Origin: Elusimicrobiota bacterium
Lineage (GTDB): Bacteria; Elusimicrobiota; Elusimicrobia; UBA1565; UBA9628
Length of the DNA stretch: 64,000 nt
Direction of reading: 5' to 3'
Assembly (NCBI GenBank): GCA_027451985.1
Contig: DAIDHS010000012.1
Span: 1-64,000, forward strand
Below are positions 24,804 through 34,206 of the stretch, piece by piece. Below the pieces are notes generated by a model. The model had not been told where the DNA came from and did no database searches. It saw only the letters and a list, made by a program, of their open reading frames with translations. Within the stretch, counting starts at the first letter, position 1. Each line of letters opens with the position of its first letter. The position numbers were made by a program, and so were the translations under genes.

Positions 24804-26459
24804 ATGCCAGATCTCGAAGAACTTAAGAGCGAAGTCGTCAACTCCCAGATTTGGCGCAGCATTTTCCGCGGCGGCCTGTGGAGCGACACGCCGCGTGACC
24901 GGGCCAACCACATGATTGGCAACGTGTGGCTGCACATCCAGCCCGCGAAGGTCCGCAAGCGGGCCTTAGAGTGGACCTACACGTGGGGTTTGGGCGGCAT
25001 CTCATTTTTCCTCTTCCTAGTCCTGGTCGCCAGCGGCGTGCTGCTCATGTTTTACTACCGGCCCGTCCCCGGCTTGGCCTTCAGAGACATCAAGGATCTG
25101 ACTTACGCCGTGACCTTGGGCAAGTTCCTGCGCAATATCCACCGCTGGGCGGCGCAGGCCATGGTCCTCATCGTCATCCTGCACATGCTCCGCGTGTTCC
25201 TAACGGGCGGCTACAAGCGGCCCCGCGAATTCAACTGGTGCGTGGGCGTCATCCTGCTCACCCTGACTCTGTTCTTGTCCTTCACCGGCTACCTGCTTCC
25301 CTGGGATCAGCTCGCGCTTTGGGCCGTGACCGTGGGCACCAACATGGCGGGCGCGACGCCCTTTTTGGGCAACGCCGGGCCATTCGGCGCGTCCCTGATG
25401 CACATGCAGATGAACAACGACATCCGCTTCGTGCTTCTGGGCGGTACCACGGTCGGCGCCAATACTCTGGTCCGATTCTACGTCTTGCACTGCGTCGCGG
25501 TGCCCCTGCTTTTGGGCGTCCTTATCATTCTGCATTTCTGGCGCGTCCGCAAGGACGGCTTCTCGGCCGCGCCCTACGGCGACGTCACGGAGCCCAAATT
25601 GGACACCTGGCCCAACCTCATCAAGCGCGAGTATATCGCGGCGGCGGCCTGCCTTCTGGTTTTGATGGTGTGGGCTTTGCTGGTCAACGCGCCCCTGGAC
25701 GTGATCGCCAACCCGCATGCCACGCCTAACCCGGAAAAAGCTCCTTGGTATTTCGTGGGGCTCCAGGAAATGCTGGTTTATTTCGATCCGTGGATCGCGG
25801 GCGTCATGGTCCCCAACTTGATCATCGTCGGCTTGATGGCTATCCCTTTTATCGATCCGAGCCCCAAGGGCGTCGGCCGCTACGCGTTTAAGGAACGGCC
25901 TTTCGCCAACACGATGTTCCTTATGGGCATTATCATGTGGTTCTGCTTCATCTTCATGGGGGAGTTCTGCCGGGGGCCGAACTTCGTGTGGTATTGGCCG
26001 TGGCAGTCTTGGCTGATGCAGAAGCCCGCGCCGCCGCCGACGTGGAATTTGTTCGGCCCGACGGGGGTGGGCAAGTTCCCGCTGGCCCTGGGACTGCCGG
26101 CTCTCGGGCTCCCCGTCCTGGCGATTATGTTTTTGCCCAAGCTAATCCAGAAAAACTTGAGCCTCGCGAAGGCCGCGCTGGCCTGCTTCGCGGGCTTCGT
26201 CGTGGTTGCCTTTGCGTTGCGCTACGGCGCGCACGTTCCTTTGAGCCAAGGCGCGTGGATCGTGTTCTTCGGCACGTTCATCTCGTTTTTTGGGGTGCTC
26301 ATTCCCCAGCGGCACATCCGCGGCCTTGATTGGGCGCGCTACCTGGTGACCATGGTGCTCGTCGTCTGTACCATGGGCCTCTTGGTCAAGATTTGCGCGC
26401 GCTTGGCGTTCAACATCAAGTATTTGGTAACCATCCCGTCCGTGTTCTTGAACGTATAA
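24804..26459 (+). CDS. Cytochrome b of a bc-type quinol:cytochrome c reductase
   Basis: A 551-residue integral membrane protein that oxidises quinol and carries two b haems. The haem ligands are His113 and His127, and His229 and His244. The Qo-site PEWY-type motif reads APWYF, followed by [13 protein letters not shown]. The N-terminal (b6-like) and C-terminal (subunit IV-like) halves are fused, and about 100 extra residues with three more hydrophobic segments follow. The ATG at 24804 is preferred over a TTG two codons earlier. It is followed three bases later by the pentaheme cytochrome gene. Confidence 0.94.
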   Translation: MPDLEELKSEVVNSQIWRSIFRGGLWSDTPRDRANHMIGNVWLHIQPAKVRKRALEWTYTWGLGGISFFLFLVLVASGVLLMFYYRPVPGLAFRDIKDLTYAVTLGKFLRNIHRWAAQAMVLIVILHMLRVFLTGGYKRPREFNWCVGVILLTLTLFLSFTGYLLPWDQLALWAVTVGTNMAGATPFLGNAGPFGASLMHMQMNNDIRFVLLGGTTVGANTLVRFYVLHCVAVPLLLGVLIILHFWRVRKDGFSAAPYGDVTEPKLDTWPNLIKREYIAAAACLLVLMVWALLVNAPLDVIANPHATPNPEKAPWYFVGLQEMLVYFDPWIAGVMVPNLIIVGLMAIPFIDPSPKGVGRYAFKERPFANTMFLMGIIMWFCFIFMGEFCRGPNFVWYWPWQSWLMQKPAPPPTWNLFGPTGVGKFPLALGLPALGLPVLAIMFLPKLIQKNLSLAKAALACFAGFVVVAFALRYGAHVPLSQGAWIVFFGTFISFFGVLIPQRHIRGLDWARYLVTMVLVVCTMGLLVKICARLAFNIKYLVTIPSVFLNV

Positions 26460-26462
26460 CCC

Positions 26463-27878
26463 ATGTATAGAAAACTTTTCGTCCTTTTCAACTTCGCTCT
26501 CGTGGCGGTCTTGGGCTGCGCCATTTGGCGCAGCAGCCATCCGATGTGGAAGGTCTACCAGCGCAACTACTACAACATGGCCGCGGACGCGATGGAAAAG
26601 CAAGCGGGCGAGATGAAAGACCCCAAGGCTGCCGCCGTTCTCCGGGAGAAAGCCGAGGAGCTCCGCCACACGCCGCTTCAAATCAAGCAGATCTTGACCG
26701 TCTTCGGTGGAGTCGATCGGTGCACCACCTGCCACGTGGCCATGGACGAGTTCGTCAACCCGACCATGAAGAACGATTTCACGCAGCAGCCCTACGCCGC
26801 CCATCCGCTGGTCGACGGCATGGACATTAACAAGATGCACAACTTCCAGAAATACGGCTGCACAGTCTGCCACCAAGGCCAGGGCATGGCCACGACCGCC
26901 AAGGACGCCCACGGTTTTGTGGACAACTGGCAGAAGCCTCTCTTAAAAGGGAAGTACATCGAGGCGGCCTGTGCGCGCTGCCACGCCAATTTCGAGCACG
27001 CCAAGGGCATGGAGTTCGTGGCGCTGGGCAAGAAGCTCTTCTACAAGCACGGCTGCCAAGGCTGCCACGCCATCAACGGAGTCGGCCAGACCGTCAGCGT
27101 GGACCTGGGAAACATCGCGGACAAGCCGCTGGAGCGCATCGAGCCCTACAACTTCTCGCTCATCCGCATCAACGGCAAGCCGCTGCCCAAGGATCAGTGG
27201 ACTCTGCAGAACTGGATTTTCGCGCATGTCGCCAGCGACCCCGAGTCTTTCGTTCCCAACGACCCTCTGGCCAAGTACAACCCGGAGCCAATCGCTCCCA
27301 GCGGCATGGTCAATTGGACGGCCAACGACGCCGCCGGCCACCGGGAGTTGAGCGAGCAGGACGCCGAAGCCATCACGGCGTTCCTGCTGTCCTTGACGCA
27401 CGAGCAGATTCCCTATCAATACCACGTCGCCGGCATCGGGCCGATGCCGGACCCGGACCCGCACTTCACGGACCCCGTTGCGCACGGCAAGTACGTCTTC
27501 GAGAAGTACGGTTGCGCCGCCTGCCACGGGCTTTTGGGAGCCAAGGGCCGACGCAACTTCAACGCCCTGGGGCCCGGCCAAGTGCCTCTCGATCGGTACG
27601 CCAAGCTCACCGATCCGCAGAAGATCGCGGAAATGGCCAAGGGGCGCGAGCCGACTTTGACCCAGGTGGTGGGAACCTACGATCACCAGGAGCTCGTCAA
27701 CAAGATATCCGACGGCGTGCCGGAGACCGCCGTCGCGCGGTATAATCCCAACGGTCCGATGCCGCCGCTCTACATGCCGGCGTGGAAGGAGCGCGGCCTC
27801 AAGGGTAAGGAATTGAACGATTTGGCGACATGGCTCCTGACTATCGGCCAAAGTAATCAGTCTCAAGGAGGATTCTAG
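26463..27878 (+). CDS. Pentaheme c-type cytochrome of the bc complex
   Basis: A 471-residue cytochrome with an uncleaved-looking N-terminal membrane anchor (about residues 5-22). Five CXXCH haem sites begin at residues 87, 133, 170, 198 and 351. It takes the place of cytochrome c1 and should accept electrons from the Rieske protein on the outer face of the inner membrane. A large insert between haems 4 and 5 has no haem site. The gene is part of the Rieske-cytochrome b operon. Confidence 0.93.
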   Translation: MYRKLFVLFNFALVAVLGCAIWRSSHPMWKVYQRNYYNMAADAMEKQAGEMKDPKAAAVLREKAEELRHTPLQIKQILTVFGGVDRCTTCHVAMDEFVNPTMKNDFTQQPYAAHPLVDGMDINKMHNFQKYGCTVCHQGQGMATTAKDAHGFVDNWQKPLLKGKYIEAACARCHANFEHAKGMEFVALGKKLFYKHGCQGCHAINGVGQTVSVDLGNIADKPLERIEPYNFSLIRINGKPLPKDQWTLQNWIFAHVASDPESFVPNDPLAKYNPEPIAPSGMVNWTANDAAGHRELSEQDAEAITAFLLSLTHEQIPYQYHVAGIGPMPDPDPHFTDPVAHGKYVFEKYGCAACHGLLGAKGRRNFNALGPGQVPLDRYAKLTDPQKIAEMAKGREPTLTQVVGTYDHQELVNKISDGVPETAVARYNPNGPMPPLYMPAWKERGLKGKELNDLATWLLTIGQSNQSQGGF

Positions 27879-27880
27879 TC

Positions 27881-28594
27881 ATGAGAAACTATTTCAAGTA
27901 TTTGGGCTTGGCGCTGGGGGTGGTGACGGCGTTCTCCTTCATGGCCCTGGTCAACACCGTTTCCGTATCGGCCGCCGGCAAGAGCGCGGCCGAGCTGCAG
28001 CGCGAGCAGGCTCTGGCTAACCCCTACCCCAACGATTTGGGCCCCGATCGCCTCGACGCCGCGACGATGAAGGCTTACCCGGCCAAGTTCTTCACAGGCC
28101 TGGCCGCGGCGGAGAAGCTCATGGCCAAGGACGATCACACCGGCCAGCTTCCGGCCGACACGGGCGGCTACGCCCTGATGCTGGTTCGTTGCTCCACCTG
28201 CCACAGCGCGGCGCGGCCCTTGAACAGCCGCTTCGTCGAAGTCCCCGGCGAAGGCAAGCCCGGCACCCCGGCTTACATCGCCTCGGCCGCGGCGGCCATG
28301 AAGAAGCTCAAGGCCGAGCAGCCTGAGCTCTTCGACGCAAAGAATGCCGGCGTGTGGGAAGTGGGCGATCACATTTGGAGCCGCTACGTGCACCGGATGA
28401 TGAACAAGCCCGGTTGCCCGGTCAACGGCGTCGAGGGCAAGAAGATTTGGGAGTTCCTGGTCTACGACGGCATGCACCGCAAGGTCGGCGCCGCCGCCGC
28501 GGCCTGGAAGGCCCATCAAGACAAGCTGATTGACGAGTTCAAGGCGAAGTATCCCAAGCGCTACGCCGAACTTAAGGAAGATAACGACCTTTAA
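27881..28594 (+). CDS. Monoheme c-type cytochrome
   Basis: A 237-residue exported cytochrome. A signal peptide or anchor covers about residues 1-32. The single haem site is CSTCH, and RMMNKPGC offers candidate axial methionines. A lysine- and glutamate-rich helical tail ends it. It is the last gene of the bc operon, two bases after the pentaheme gene, with GGAGG in the end of that gene as ribosome site. It may be an extra subunit or the electron carrier leaving the complex. Confidence 0.9.
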   Translation: MRNYFKYLGLALGVVTAFSFMALVNTVSVSAAGKSAAELQREQALANPYPNDLGPDRLDAATMKAYPAKFFTGLAAAEKLMAKDDHTGQLPADTGGYALMLVRCSTCHSAARPLNSRFVEVPGEGKPGTPAYIASAAAAMKKLKAEQPELFDAKNAGVWEVGDHIWSRYVHRMMNKPGCPVNGVEGKKIWEFLVYDGMHRKVGAAAAAWKAHQDKLIDEFKAKYPKRYAELKEDNDL

Positions 28595-28612
28595 ACGCGG
28601 CTTGCAGCCGCC

Positions 28613-28654
28613 TCATCCCGGTCTTTTTTATGAAAAGGCCGGGATGATTTTTTT
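28613..28654 (+). terminator. Rho-independent terminator of the bc operon
   Basis: A 15-base-pair stem (28613-28627 with 28633-28647, one G-U pair), a five-base loop and seven T directly after. It closes the Rieske-cytochrome operon 18 bases past the last stop. Confidence 0.95.
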
Positions 28655-28664
28655 CTAGGCTGCC

Positions 28665-29810
28665 ATGCGCGTCGCCGTCGTTTATGGTCGGAGCCCTTCC
28701 GGCCATGCGGCGGCCGCTGTCGCCCTGGAAGCAGGTCTGCGCGCCTGCGGCGCCGAATGTTTTCGCGTCAGCGCCGCCGCGGACATCAACCCTCTCTTGG
28801 GCCCGCTTCTGGATAAGCTCTATATTGGCATCCTTGAGCATTGCCCATGGTTTTGGCGCACGGTCTACGATCATCCGGCGATTGTCGCAGCCGCAGGCGT
28901 TTTTAGGCGCTTATACTGGCGGTTGAGAGCCTCCAAGGTTCTGAACGCGATTGCGCAGCTCGAACCGGACGTGCTCGTCTGCACGCACGCCGCCCCGCTT
29001 TCCGTCCTGGCTCTGGGCCGGAGATTCGGCTTGGTGCGGCCTAAACTCGTCGCCTGCCCAACGGATTACGACGTCCATTCCTTCTGGCTCTGCCCGGAGG
29101 TGGACTTGTACCTGGCGCCCTCCGCATTTGCGGCCGGCCGCCTGACGGCTTCGGGGGCCGAGCGGGCGCGGATCGTTGAGGCAGGCATCCCCATCTGGGA
29201 GGAATTCGCGCGCCCTCTGGCCAAGACCGAGGCGCGGCGCGGCCTTGGCTTGCCTGAGCGAGGGCCCGTGCTTCTTATCTCAGGGGGCAGCCGGGGCCTC
29301 GGCCGGTTGTCTCAGGCGGCCCAGGCCATGCTTGAGGAATTCCCGCAATCCACGGTCGCTGTCCTTTGCGGGGAAAACAAGAGGCTTTGGTCCGCGCTTC
29401 GTTCCGCACCGTTGCGCCGGCCACGCTTGGTGCCCTACTTGGGAGCGGATAGGACGACGATACGGAGGCTCATGGCCGCGGCCGATCTGCTGATCGGCAA
29501 GGCGGGGGGAGTGACCTTGGCGGAATCTTCGGCCGTCGGCTTGCCCGTGGTTTTTTGGGAGATTCTCCCGGGCCAGGAGGAGAGAAACGCCCGCTTTTGG
29601 CTTGGCGCCGGGGCGGCGCGCCAGGCGCATTCGCTGCGAGAGCTTATCCGCGCCGTTGCCGATCTGCTCGGCAATCCGGCCGAGGCGGCGCGATTGCGCG
29701 GCAATGCGGCGGCGTTGGGCCGCCCGAGGGCGGCTTGGACCGGGGCGCAAGCCGTGCTTGCTATCGGGGCCGAGTCAGCGGGCAGTGAAAGCTTGACGGC
29801 CGCGCTTTAA
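28665..29810 (+). CDS. GT28-family glycosyltransferase, MGDG synthase/MurG-like
   Basis: A 381-residue GT-B fold transferase. The N-terminal half has the RSPSGHAAAA loop and an ACPTDYDVHSFW segment as in monogalactosyl-diacylglycerol synthases. The C-terminal half has LLISGGSRGLG, LIGKAGGVTLAESSAVGLP (the UDP-sugar-binding GGxxxxE-type motif) and a PGQEERN loop. It probably moves a sugar from a nucleotide donor to a lipid at the membrane surface. It starts ten bases past the terminator; its 3' end overlaps the convergent CbiX-like gene by 36 bases. Confidence 0.8.
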   Translation: MRVAVVYGRSPSGHAAAAVALEAGLRACGAECFRVSAAADINPLLGPLLDKLYIGILEHCPWFWRTVYDHPAIVAAAGVFRRLYWRLRASKVLNAIAQLEPDVLVCTHAAPLSVLALGRRFGLVRPKLVACPTDYDVHSFWLCPEVDLYLAPSAFAAGRLTASGAERARIVEAGIPIWEEFARPLAKTEARRGLGLPERGPVLLISGGSRGLGRLSQAAQAMLEEFPQSTVAVLCGENKRLWSALRSAPLRRPRLVPYLGADRTTIRRLMAAADLLIGKAGGVTLAESSAVGLPVVFWEILPGQEERNARFWLGAGAARQAHSLRELIRAVADLLGNPAEAARLRGNAAALGRPRAAWTGAQAVLAIGAESAGSESLTAAL

Positions 29811-30689
29811 GACCCATAACGCCAAACGCGGATCGGGCGCCAAGGTGCGGTCATCCCAGGCATAGGGCAGGCCGCGCAATATCTTCACGATGTGAGTCTC
29901 TATGCCGCCGCGGGAGATGAGTTCGGGAATGACCAAAGCGCGGCCGCCGTTCTTGCCGGCTTTTTTGACCAATGCGCGCAAAGCAGCGTCGGCCCTGGCC
30001 TTGACGGGCGGCGGAGCGTCGTCCCGAATTGTGGCGGCCCAAGCGTTCTTGAAGCCTCCCGCCTCCTTGATTTGACGGCACAGGCTGCGCATGGTTCGGA
30101 GCCAGATCTCGTTTTCGGCCTTGTCCACCGGCCCGTGCCCGACCAGAATGATGGTTTCCTTCGAAGGATCGCGGCTGAGCGCCTTCGCCCGATCAATGAG
30201 GATGCTCGCGACCAGCGGATCGTCGTCCAAGGCATGAGTCATGATGAGCTTCGCGTGAATGGTGACGCGCTTGTGAGGATCAAAGTCCATGCCGGCCATA
30301 TGTAGCACCATCGGGGGAAGCCTCTTCATGGCCTTGATGAAAACCATCGATGGCGTCGCTCTGAGGTGCAGGGCGTATCGGGTCTGATCCATCACCTCGG
30401 AATGGGAGTTGATGAAGAGCGGCACCACGGCGATGCGTCTGATGCCGCGGGCCTCAAGCCGGTCGATGCCCGCCTGCATGGCGTCCGGCGCGGCCATGCC
30501 GAACGCGACCTCAGCGGGAGTGCGCTTGTTGACCGCGTTTCGAATGCCGGCGACCTGGGAGTCCCATTCTTGTCCGGCGCCGTGAGCTAGAATCAAGATT
30601 CCGTACGGGGCACGGCTCCGGGGGGGCTTGGCTGGAGATGCGCCCCGTCCCGGAAGCGCAAGAGCCAGCAGAAGAGAAAGGAGGGTCAT
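29775..30689 (-). CDS. CbiX-like class II chelatase family protein with signal peptide
   Basis: A 304-residue protein with two CbiX-like half-domains: ILILAHGAG (His36) begins the first, and ILVGHGPVD begins the second. Class II chelatases of this family insert cobalt, nickel or iron into tetrapyrroles. The N-terminus has a hydrophobic signal-like segment (residues 1-18), odd for a usually cytosolic enzyme. It follows hemA with a four-base ATGA overlap, which supports a tetrapyrrole role. Exact metal and substrate are unknown. Confidence 0.78.
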   Translation of the reverse strand: MTLLSLLLALALPGRGASPAKPPRSRAPYGILILAHGAGQEWDSQVAGIRNAVNKRTPAEVAFGMAAPDAMQAGIDRLEARGIRRIAVVPLFINSHSEVMDQTRYALHLRATPSMVFIKAMKRLPPMVLHMAGMDFDPHKRVTIHAKLIMTHALDDDPLVASILIDRAKALSRDPSKETIILVGHGPVDKAENEIWLRTMRSLCRQIKEAGGFKNAWAATIRDDAPPPVKARADAALRALVKKAGKNGGRALVIPELISRGGIETHIVKILRGLPYAWDDRTLAPDPRLALWVLKRGRQAFTAR

Positions 30690-31756
30690 GCGGCCTTGGT
30701 TGGCGTCGGCACGTTGGAATGCTTGAAGCTCGCCTCCTGTCCGCTGCCCAGGGATTTTTCCCAGAGCGAGAACTCCCGGCTTTTGTCCGTCACGATTTCG
30801 CGCGCCCTGGAGAGTTCCACGCCGCGTTTTTTCATGTTGTCGGCGACGACGGACTCCAAGTCCTCGAGGCGGTAGACGTAGACGTGGTCGATGCCGTGCG
30901 CCGATTCCTCGACGTTCCGGGGCATAGCGATGTCCAGGATGAACAGGGAACGCCCTTGCCGAGCCTTCGCGGCTTGGCGGATCATGTCGGTGGTCAGGAC
31001 CGGACGATCGGAGGAAGTCGACGCGATGACGATGTCCGCGCGCTCCAGGGCCGAGGGGAGCTCTTCCCAGGGCGCAGCTTCCGCCAAAAATTGAGCCGCG
31101 AGCGCCCGAGCCTTGCCCCAGGTTCTGTTGACCACGGTCAGGCGCATGATTTTTTGGCTGATGAGATGGCGCGCGGTTGTTTCGGCCATTGAGCCGGCGC
31201 CGACGACAAGAGCCGTGGCGCCCTGAAGCCCGCCAAAGATGGTCTGCGCCAACTGCACGGAAACCGAGGCCACCGAGGTCTGCCCGATGGCGACGCCCGT
31301 CTCGCTGCGGACCTTCTTCCCCACGTAGAGCGCCCGTTGGAACAGAACGTTGAAATACTTGCCGGTCATTCCGGCGGCGTGCGCCGCCTCATAAGCTTCC
31401 TTGACCTGGCCCAGGATCTCCGTTTCGCCGACCACCAGCGAATCCAAGCCGGAGGCCACTTCGAAGAGATGCTTGACGGCCGCCTCGCCGTTGTAGCGGT
31501 AGGCGTGCTGGGAGATGGGTCCGCCCGAGACTTGCTCAAGCCATGCCGTGATGCGGTCATCTTGGCGGGAGTCTCCTTCGGGGGTTAGAAAGTAGACTTC
31601 GAAGCGGTTACAGGTGGATAAAACGGCCGCCTCGGTCGTTCCTTCGGCCTTGATTCTCTTGGCCAATTCCGAGGCCGACAGGAGCGCCAGCCGCTCTCTG
31701 ACCTCCAGCGGAGCGCTCTTGTGGTTAAGGCCCAGGACGGCCAAGCTTCGCTCCAT
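30686..31756 (-). CDS. hemA: Glutamyl-tRNA reductase
   Basis: A 356-residue enzyme for the first step of C5-pathway haem synthesis: glutamyl-tRNA to glutamate-1-semialdehyde. The active-site nucleophile is Cys49 in STCNR. SGLDSLVVGETEILGQV and the VVGAGSMAE NADPH loop are intact. The protein is short: E. coli HemA has 418 residues, and here most of the C-terminal dimerisation domain seems missing after the spinal helix. It lies 22 bases after ccsA and overlaps the CbiX-like gene. Confidence 0.93.
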   Translation of the reverse strand: MERSLAVLGLNHKSAPLEVRERLALLSASELAKRIKAEGTTEAAVLSTCNRFEVYFLTPEGDSRQDDRITAWLEQVSGGPISQHAYRYNGEAAVKHLFEVASGLDSLVVGETEILGQVKEAYEAAHAAGMTGKYFNVLFQRALYVGKKVRSETGVAIGQTSVASVSVQLAQTIFGGLQGATALVVGAGSMAETTARHLISQKIMRLTVVNRTWGKARALAAQFLAEAAPWEELPSALERADIVIASTSSDRPVLTTDMIRQAAKARQGRSLFILDIAMPRNVEESAHGIDHVYVYRLEDLESVVADNMKKRGVELSRAREIVTDKSREFSLWEKSLGSGQEASFKHSNVPTPTKAA

Positions 31757-31778
31757 GGCGGCGGGGCCCTTTTCTCGC

Positions 31779-32633
31779 TCAACCCCCGCCGGAGAGGTAT
31801 CCGTGGAGCGGGCTCAGGAAGTTGACGCCCAGGAACGTGAAGAGCACGCAGGCGAAGCCCACCATGGAGACGTAAACCGCTTTCTTGCCGCGCAGGCCTT
31901 TGACGAAGCGCATGTGCAGATAGCCGGCGTAGACCAAGGCCGTGATGAGCGCCCAGGTCTCCTTCGGATCCCAGCCCCAGAAGCGGCCCCAAGCGCTATA
32001 GGCCCAGATGCCGCCCATGATGATGCCTACGGTCAGGACTGGGAAGGCCCAGACGATTATGCGGTAGTTGAGGTTGTCGAGCTCCTCGATGGAGGGCAGG
32101 CGGTAGCAGAGCTCGCTCGGCTTGCGGGATTTGATTTGGTGCTCCTGGATGAGGAGCGCCACGCCCACGCCAAAGGCGTTGCCGAAGGCCGCGTAGGAAG
32201 TCATGAGGATCACGGGGTGGATGTTGATCCAGTAGTTCTGCAGGGCCGGAACCAAGCCCTCCACGGCTGGATTGGCGAAGATGAGCGCGGATCCGGTGCC
32301 GATGGCGGCCCAGGGGAGGACGAAGGCGCCCAAAATACCCAGTTGGTGCCGGCTTTCGATGACGAAGAACACCGCCACGGTGGCTAAGGACAGGAAAGAG
32401 AGCGCGCCGAAGAAGGAATTGATGGGGAAGTAATACCGGTTGTCCGGGATTTTCCAGAAATAATGCATCCCGAAGCCGAAGCTCGCCAAGTGCAGGGCCA
32501 AGCCGGCGGCAACCAGGCGGAACATCCAGCGGCTCCATTTCTCGTCCTTGTTGTATAAGTAGACGAAGGCCGCGGCCGTGGCCAAGGAGTAGAAGGCCCA
32601 CGCTCCCTTGAGAAATAGCACTTCGTAGTTCAT
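31779..32633 (-). CDS. ccsA: Cytochrome c biogenesis protein CcsA/ResC-like
   Basis: A 284-residue membrane protein with about eight hydrophobic segments and the tryptophan-rich haem-handling motif WGRFWGWDPKE near residue 230. With ResB it forms system II cytochrome c synthase, which exports haem and links it to CXXCH sites. Conserved histidines occur in MHYFW, IHPVIL and near GYLHMR. It starts one base before the end region of resB and precedes hemA, a common gene order. Its clients include the cytochromes encoded just upstream. Confidence 0.9.
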   Translation of the reverse strand: MNYEVLFLKGAWAFYSLATAAAFVYLYNKDEKWSRWMFRLVAAGLALHLASFGFGMHYFWKIPDNRYYFPINSFFGALSFLSLATVAVFFVIESRHQLGILGAFVLPWAAIGTGSALIFANPAVEGLVPALQNYWINIHPVILMTSYAAFGNAFGVGVALLIQEHQIKSRKPSELCYRLPSIEELDNLNYRIIVWAFPVLTVGIIMGGIWAYSAWGRFWGWDPKETWALITALVYAGYLHMRFVKGLRGKKAVYVSMVGFACVLFTFLGVNFLSPLHGYLSGGG

Positions 32634-32634
32634 G

Positions 32635-34146
32635 TTAGGAAACCTCCACGATCGGATTTTCCGTCAGTCGAAAATTATCCTCGGATTTAAGCTCCGTGCG
32701 CAGCGACTTGGCCAGGCTCCTGAACTCGGCCTCGTACTCCCGCACTCCGCGCGAACTCCAGGCGCCTAGGTTGACGCGGCAGGATCCGGCTCCGGAGGAT
32801 TCCAGCAGCACCCAAATCCTCCGGCGGTGCATGTAAAAGAGCGCGATCATTCCTAGGAGCCACATAATGGCGCCCAGGACGACGATGGGAAAGCCGGGAT
32901 CGTAGGCGACCTGGATGCCGGAAAACAGGATCGGATCGACGGCCGCCAACTGGAATGGCGGCGAAGGGGCGTGAGTGAGTTGGCCGTTGGCGTCCTCGGT
33001 AAAGCACAAATCCGGATAGTTCTGGAGAAGCCAGAGCGGCGAGGTTTGATGCGGTCCCACGCTGAACATCAGGCGCACGGCGGGGTTCTTCAAGTCCAGG
33101 GACGCGGTGTCCGCCTGCCCGTCCGTGATGGTGAAGTTGGGCAACATCATGTCGGCCTCGACGGTGAAAGGGGTTCCGGGAATCTTGACGGGGGTGCGCT
33201 GCGGTAGCTTGAGCGTCTCTTTGCCCAGCTTTAAGGTGACGCTTCGGAACATGCCGCCCGCGCCCCAGGAGGCCTGGTAGAAGCGCACGCCGTTGATGTC
33301 CAGCGGGTGGTTGACCCGGATGATCTTCTGGCCCAGAAGCTGGTCTCCGGCCATCACGCGGGCGTTCGAGGCGAAGAGCTTGGGCTCCATCGTGCCGTGG
33401 TAATACTCGATGGTGAACTTGTCGACGTAGACGTCGATGGGCTCCTTCATGTTCCAGGGATGGCCCCAGAACAGCTGCTCGACCCGCTGCGCGAACGAAC
33501 GCGGATCGAACATGTGCTGCATGCGCCGCGATCCGCCCTCCAGGACCGGGACCATCTCCACGAAGCCGAAGACGCTGCGGATGAGCGCCCCAATCAGAAT
33601 GACGACGAGGCCGATGTGGGCAAAATAGGATCCCCAACGCTGGATGCGGTGCTTGGTGGCGGTGAAGGCTCCGGCTTGCCCCGGCAGGAAAAATTCTTCT
33701 TTGACGTGGTAGCCTTCGCGTTTGAGGTGCCCGCGCGCCGCAAGCCAGGCGTCTTCGAGGCCCATTTTGGAGCCGAAGAAAGCCTGGAAGGGCTTGAGCT
33801 TCAATGCGGCTTCCTTCTTGTCCAGGTGCTTTTCCAGATCCTCCTCATTGGTCAGCTCGGGGGGCAGGGACACGATGCCGACATCGGGCGGCTTGTTCCA
33901 GAGTTTGCAGAGCACGACGTCCACGGCCATCAAGGCCAGGATGCCCATGAACCACCAGCTGTGGTAGAGGTCGAACATGCCGAAAAAGCTGAAGAACTTG
34001 GTCCACAAGGGGTGCGCCTGCATGAAGGCGTTGGCTTTCTGCGGCTCCTGGCCGAGTTGGGGCAGGATGGTGCCGACGGCGGCGAAAAAGGCGATGAGGG
34101 AACCCAGGAAGATGTTGAAACGAATGGAGCGAAGGATGCGTGTCAT
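32635..34146 (-). CDS. resB: Cytochrome c biogenesis protein ResB
   Basis: About 503 residues. Three N-terminal hydrophobic segments, a large external domain (about 190-420), then a last membrane segment (PIVVLGAIMWLLGMIALFYM) match ResB. The early motif RSIRFNIFLGSLIAFFAAVGT is typical. It partners CcsA in system II cytochrome c maturation. I prefer the ATG at 34146 because the one at 34161 sits directly against the -10 box; the difference is five residues. Confidence 0.88.
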   Translation of the reverse strand: MTRILRSIRFNIFLGSLIAFFAAVGTILPQLGQEPQKANAFMQAHPLWTKFFSFFGMFDLYHSWWFMGILALMAVDVVLCKLWNKPPDVGIVSLPPELTNEEDLEKHLDKKEAALKLKPFQAFFGSKMGLEDAWLAARGHLKREGYHVKEEFFLPGQAGAFTATKHRIQRWGSYFAHIGLVVILIGALIRSVFGFVEMVPVLEGGSRRMQHMFDPRSFAQRVEQLFWGHPWNMKEPIDVYVDKFTIEYYHGTMEPKLFASNARVMAGDQLLGQKIIRVNHPLDINGVRFYQASWGAGGMFRSVTLKLGKETLKLPQRTPVKIPGTPFTVEADMMLPNFTITDGQADTASLDLKNPAVRLMFSVGPHQTSPLWLLQNYPDLCFTEDANGQLTHAPSPPFQLAAVDPILFSGIQVAYDPGFPIVVLGAIMWLLGMIALFYMHRRRIWVLLESSGAGSCRVNLGAWSSRGVREYEAEFRSLAKSLRTELKSEDNFRLTENPIVEVS

Positions 34147-34161
34147 TTGAGGCTTAAACAT

Positions 34162-34190
34162 ATTCTACTCTTTTGCGTCCGGTTTGTCCC
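34162..34190 (-). promoter_or_regulatory. Candidate promoter of the resB-ccsA-hemA operon
   Basis: GGGACA (34190-34185), 17 bases, TAGAAT (34167-34162) on the minus strand. Transcription would begin near 34155, about nine bases before the preferred resB ATG. Confidence 0.5.
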
Positions 34191-34206
34191 GGCCGCGGAG
34201 ATTTCG

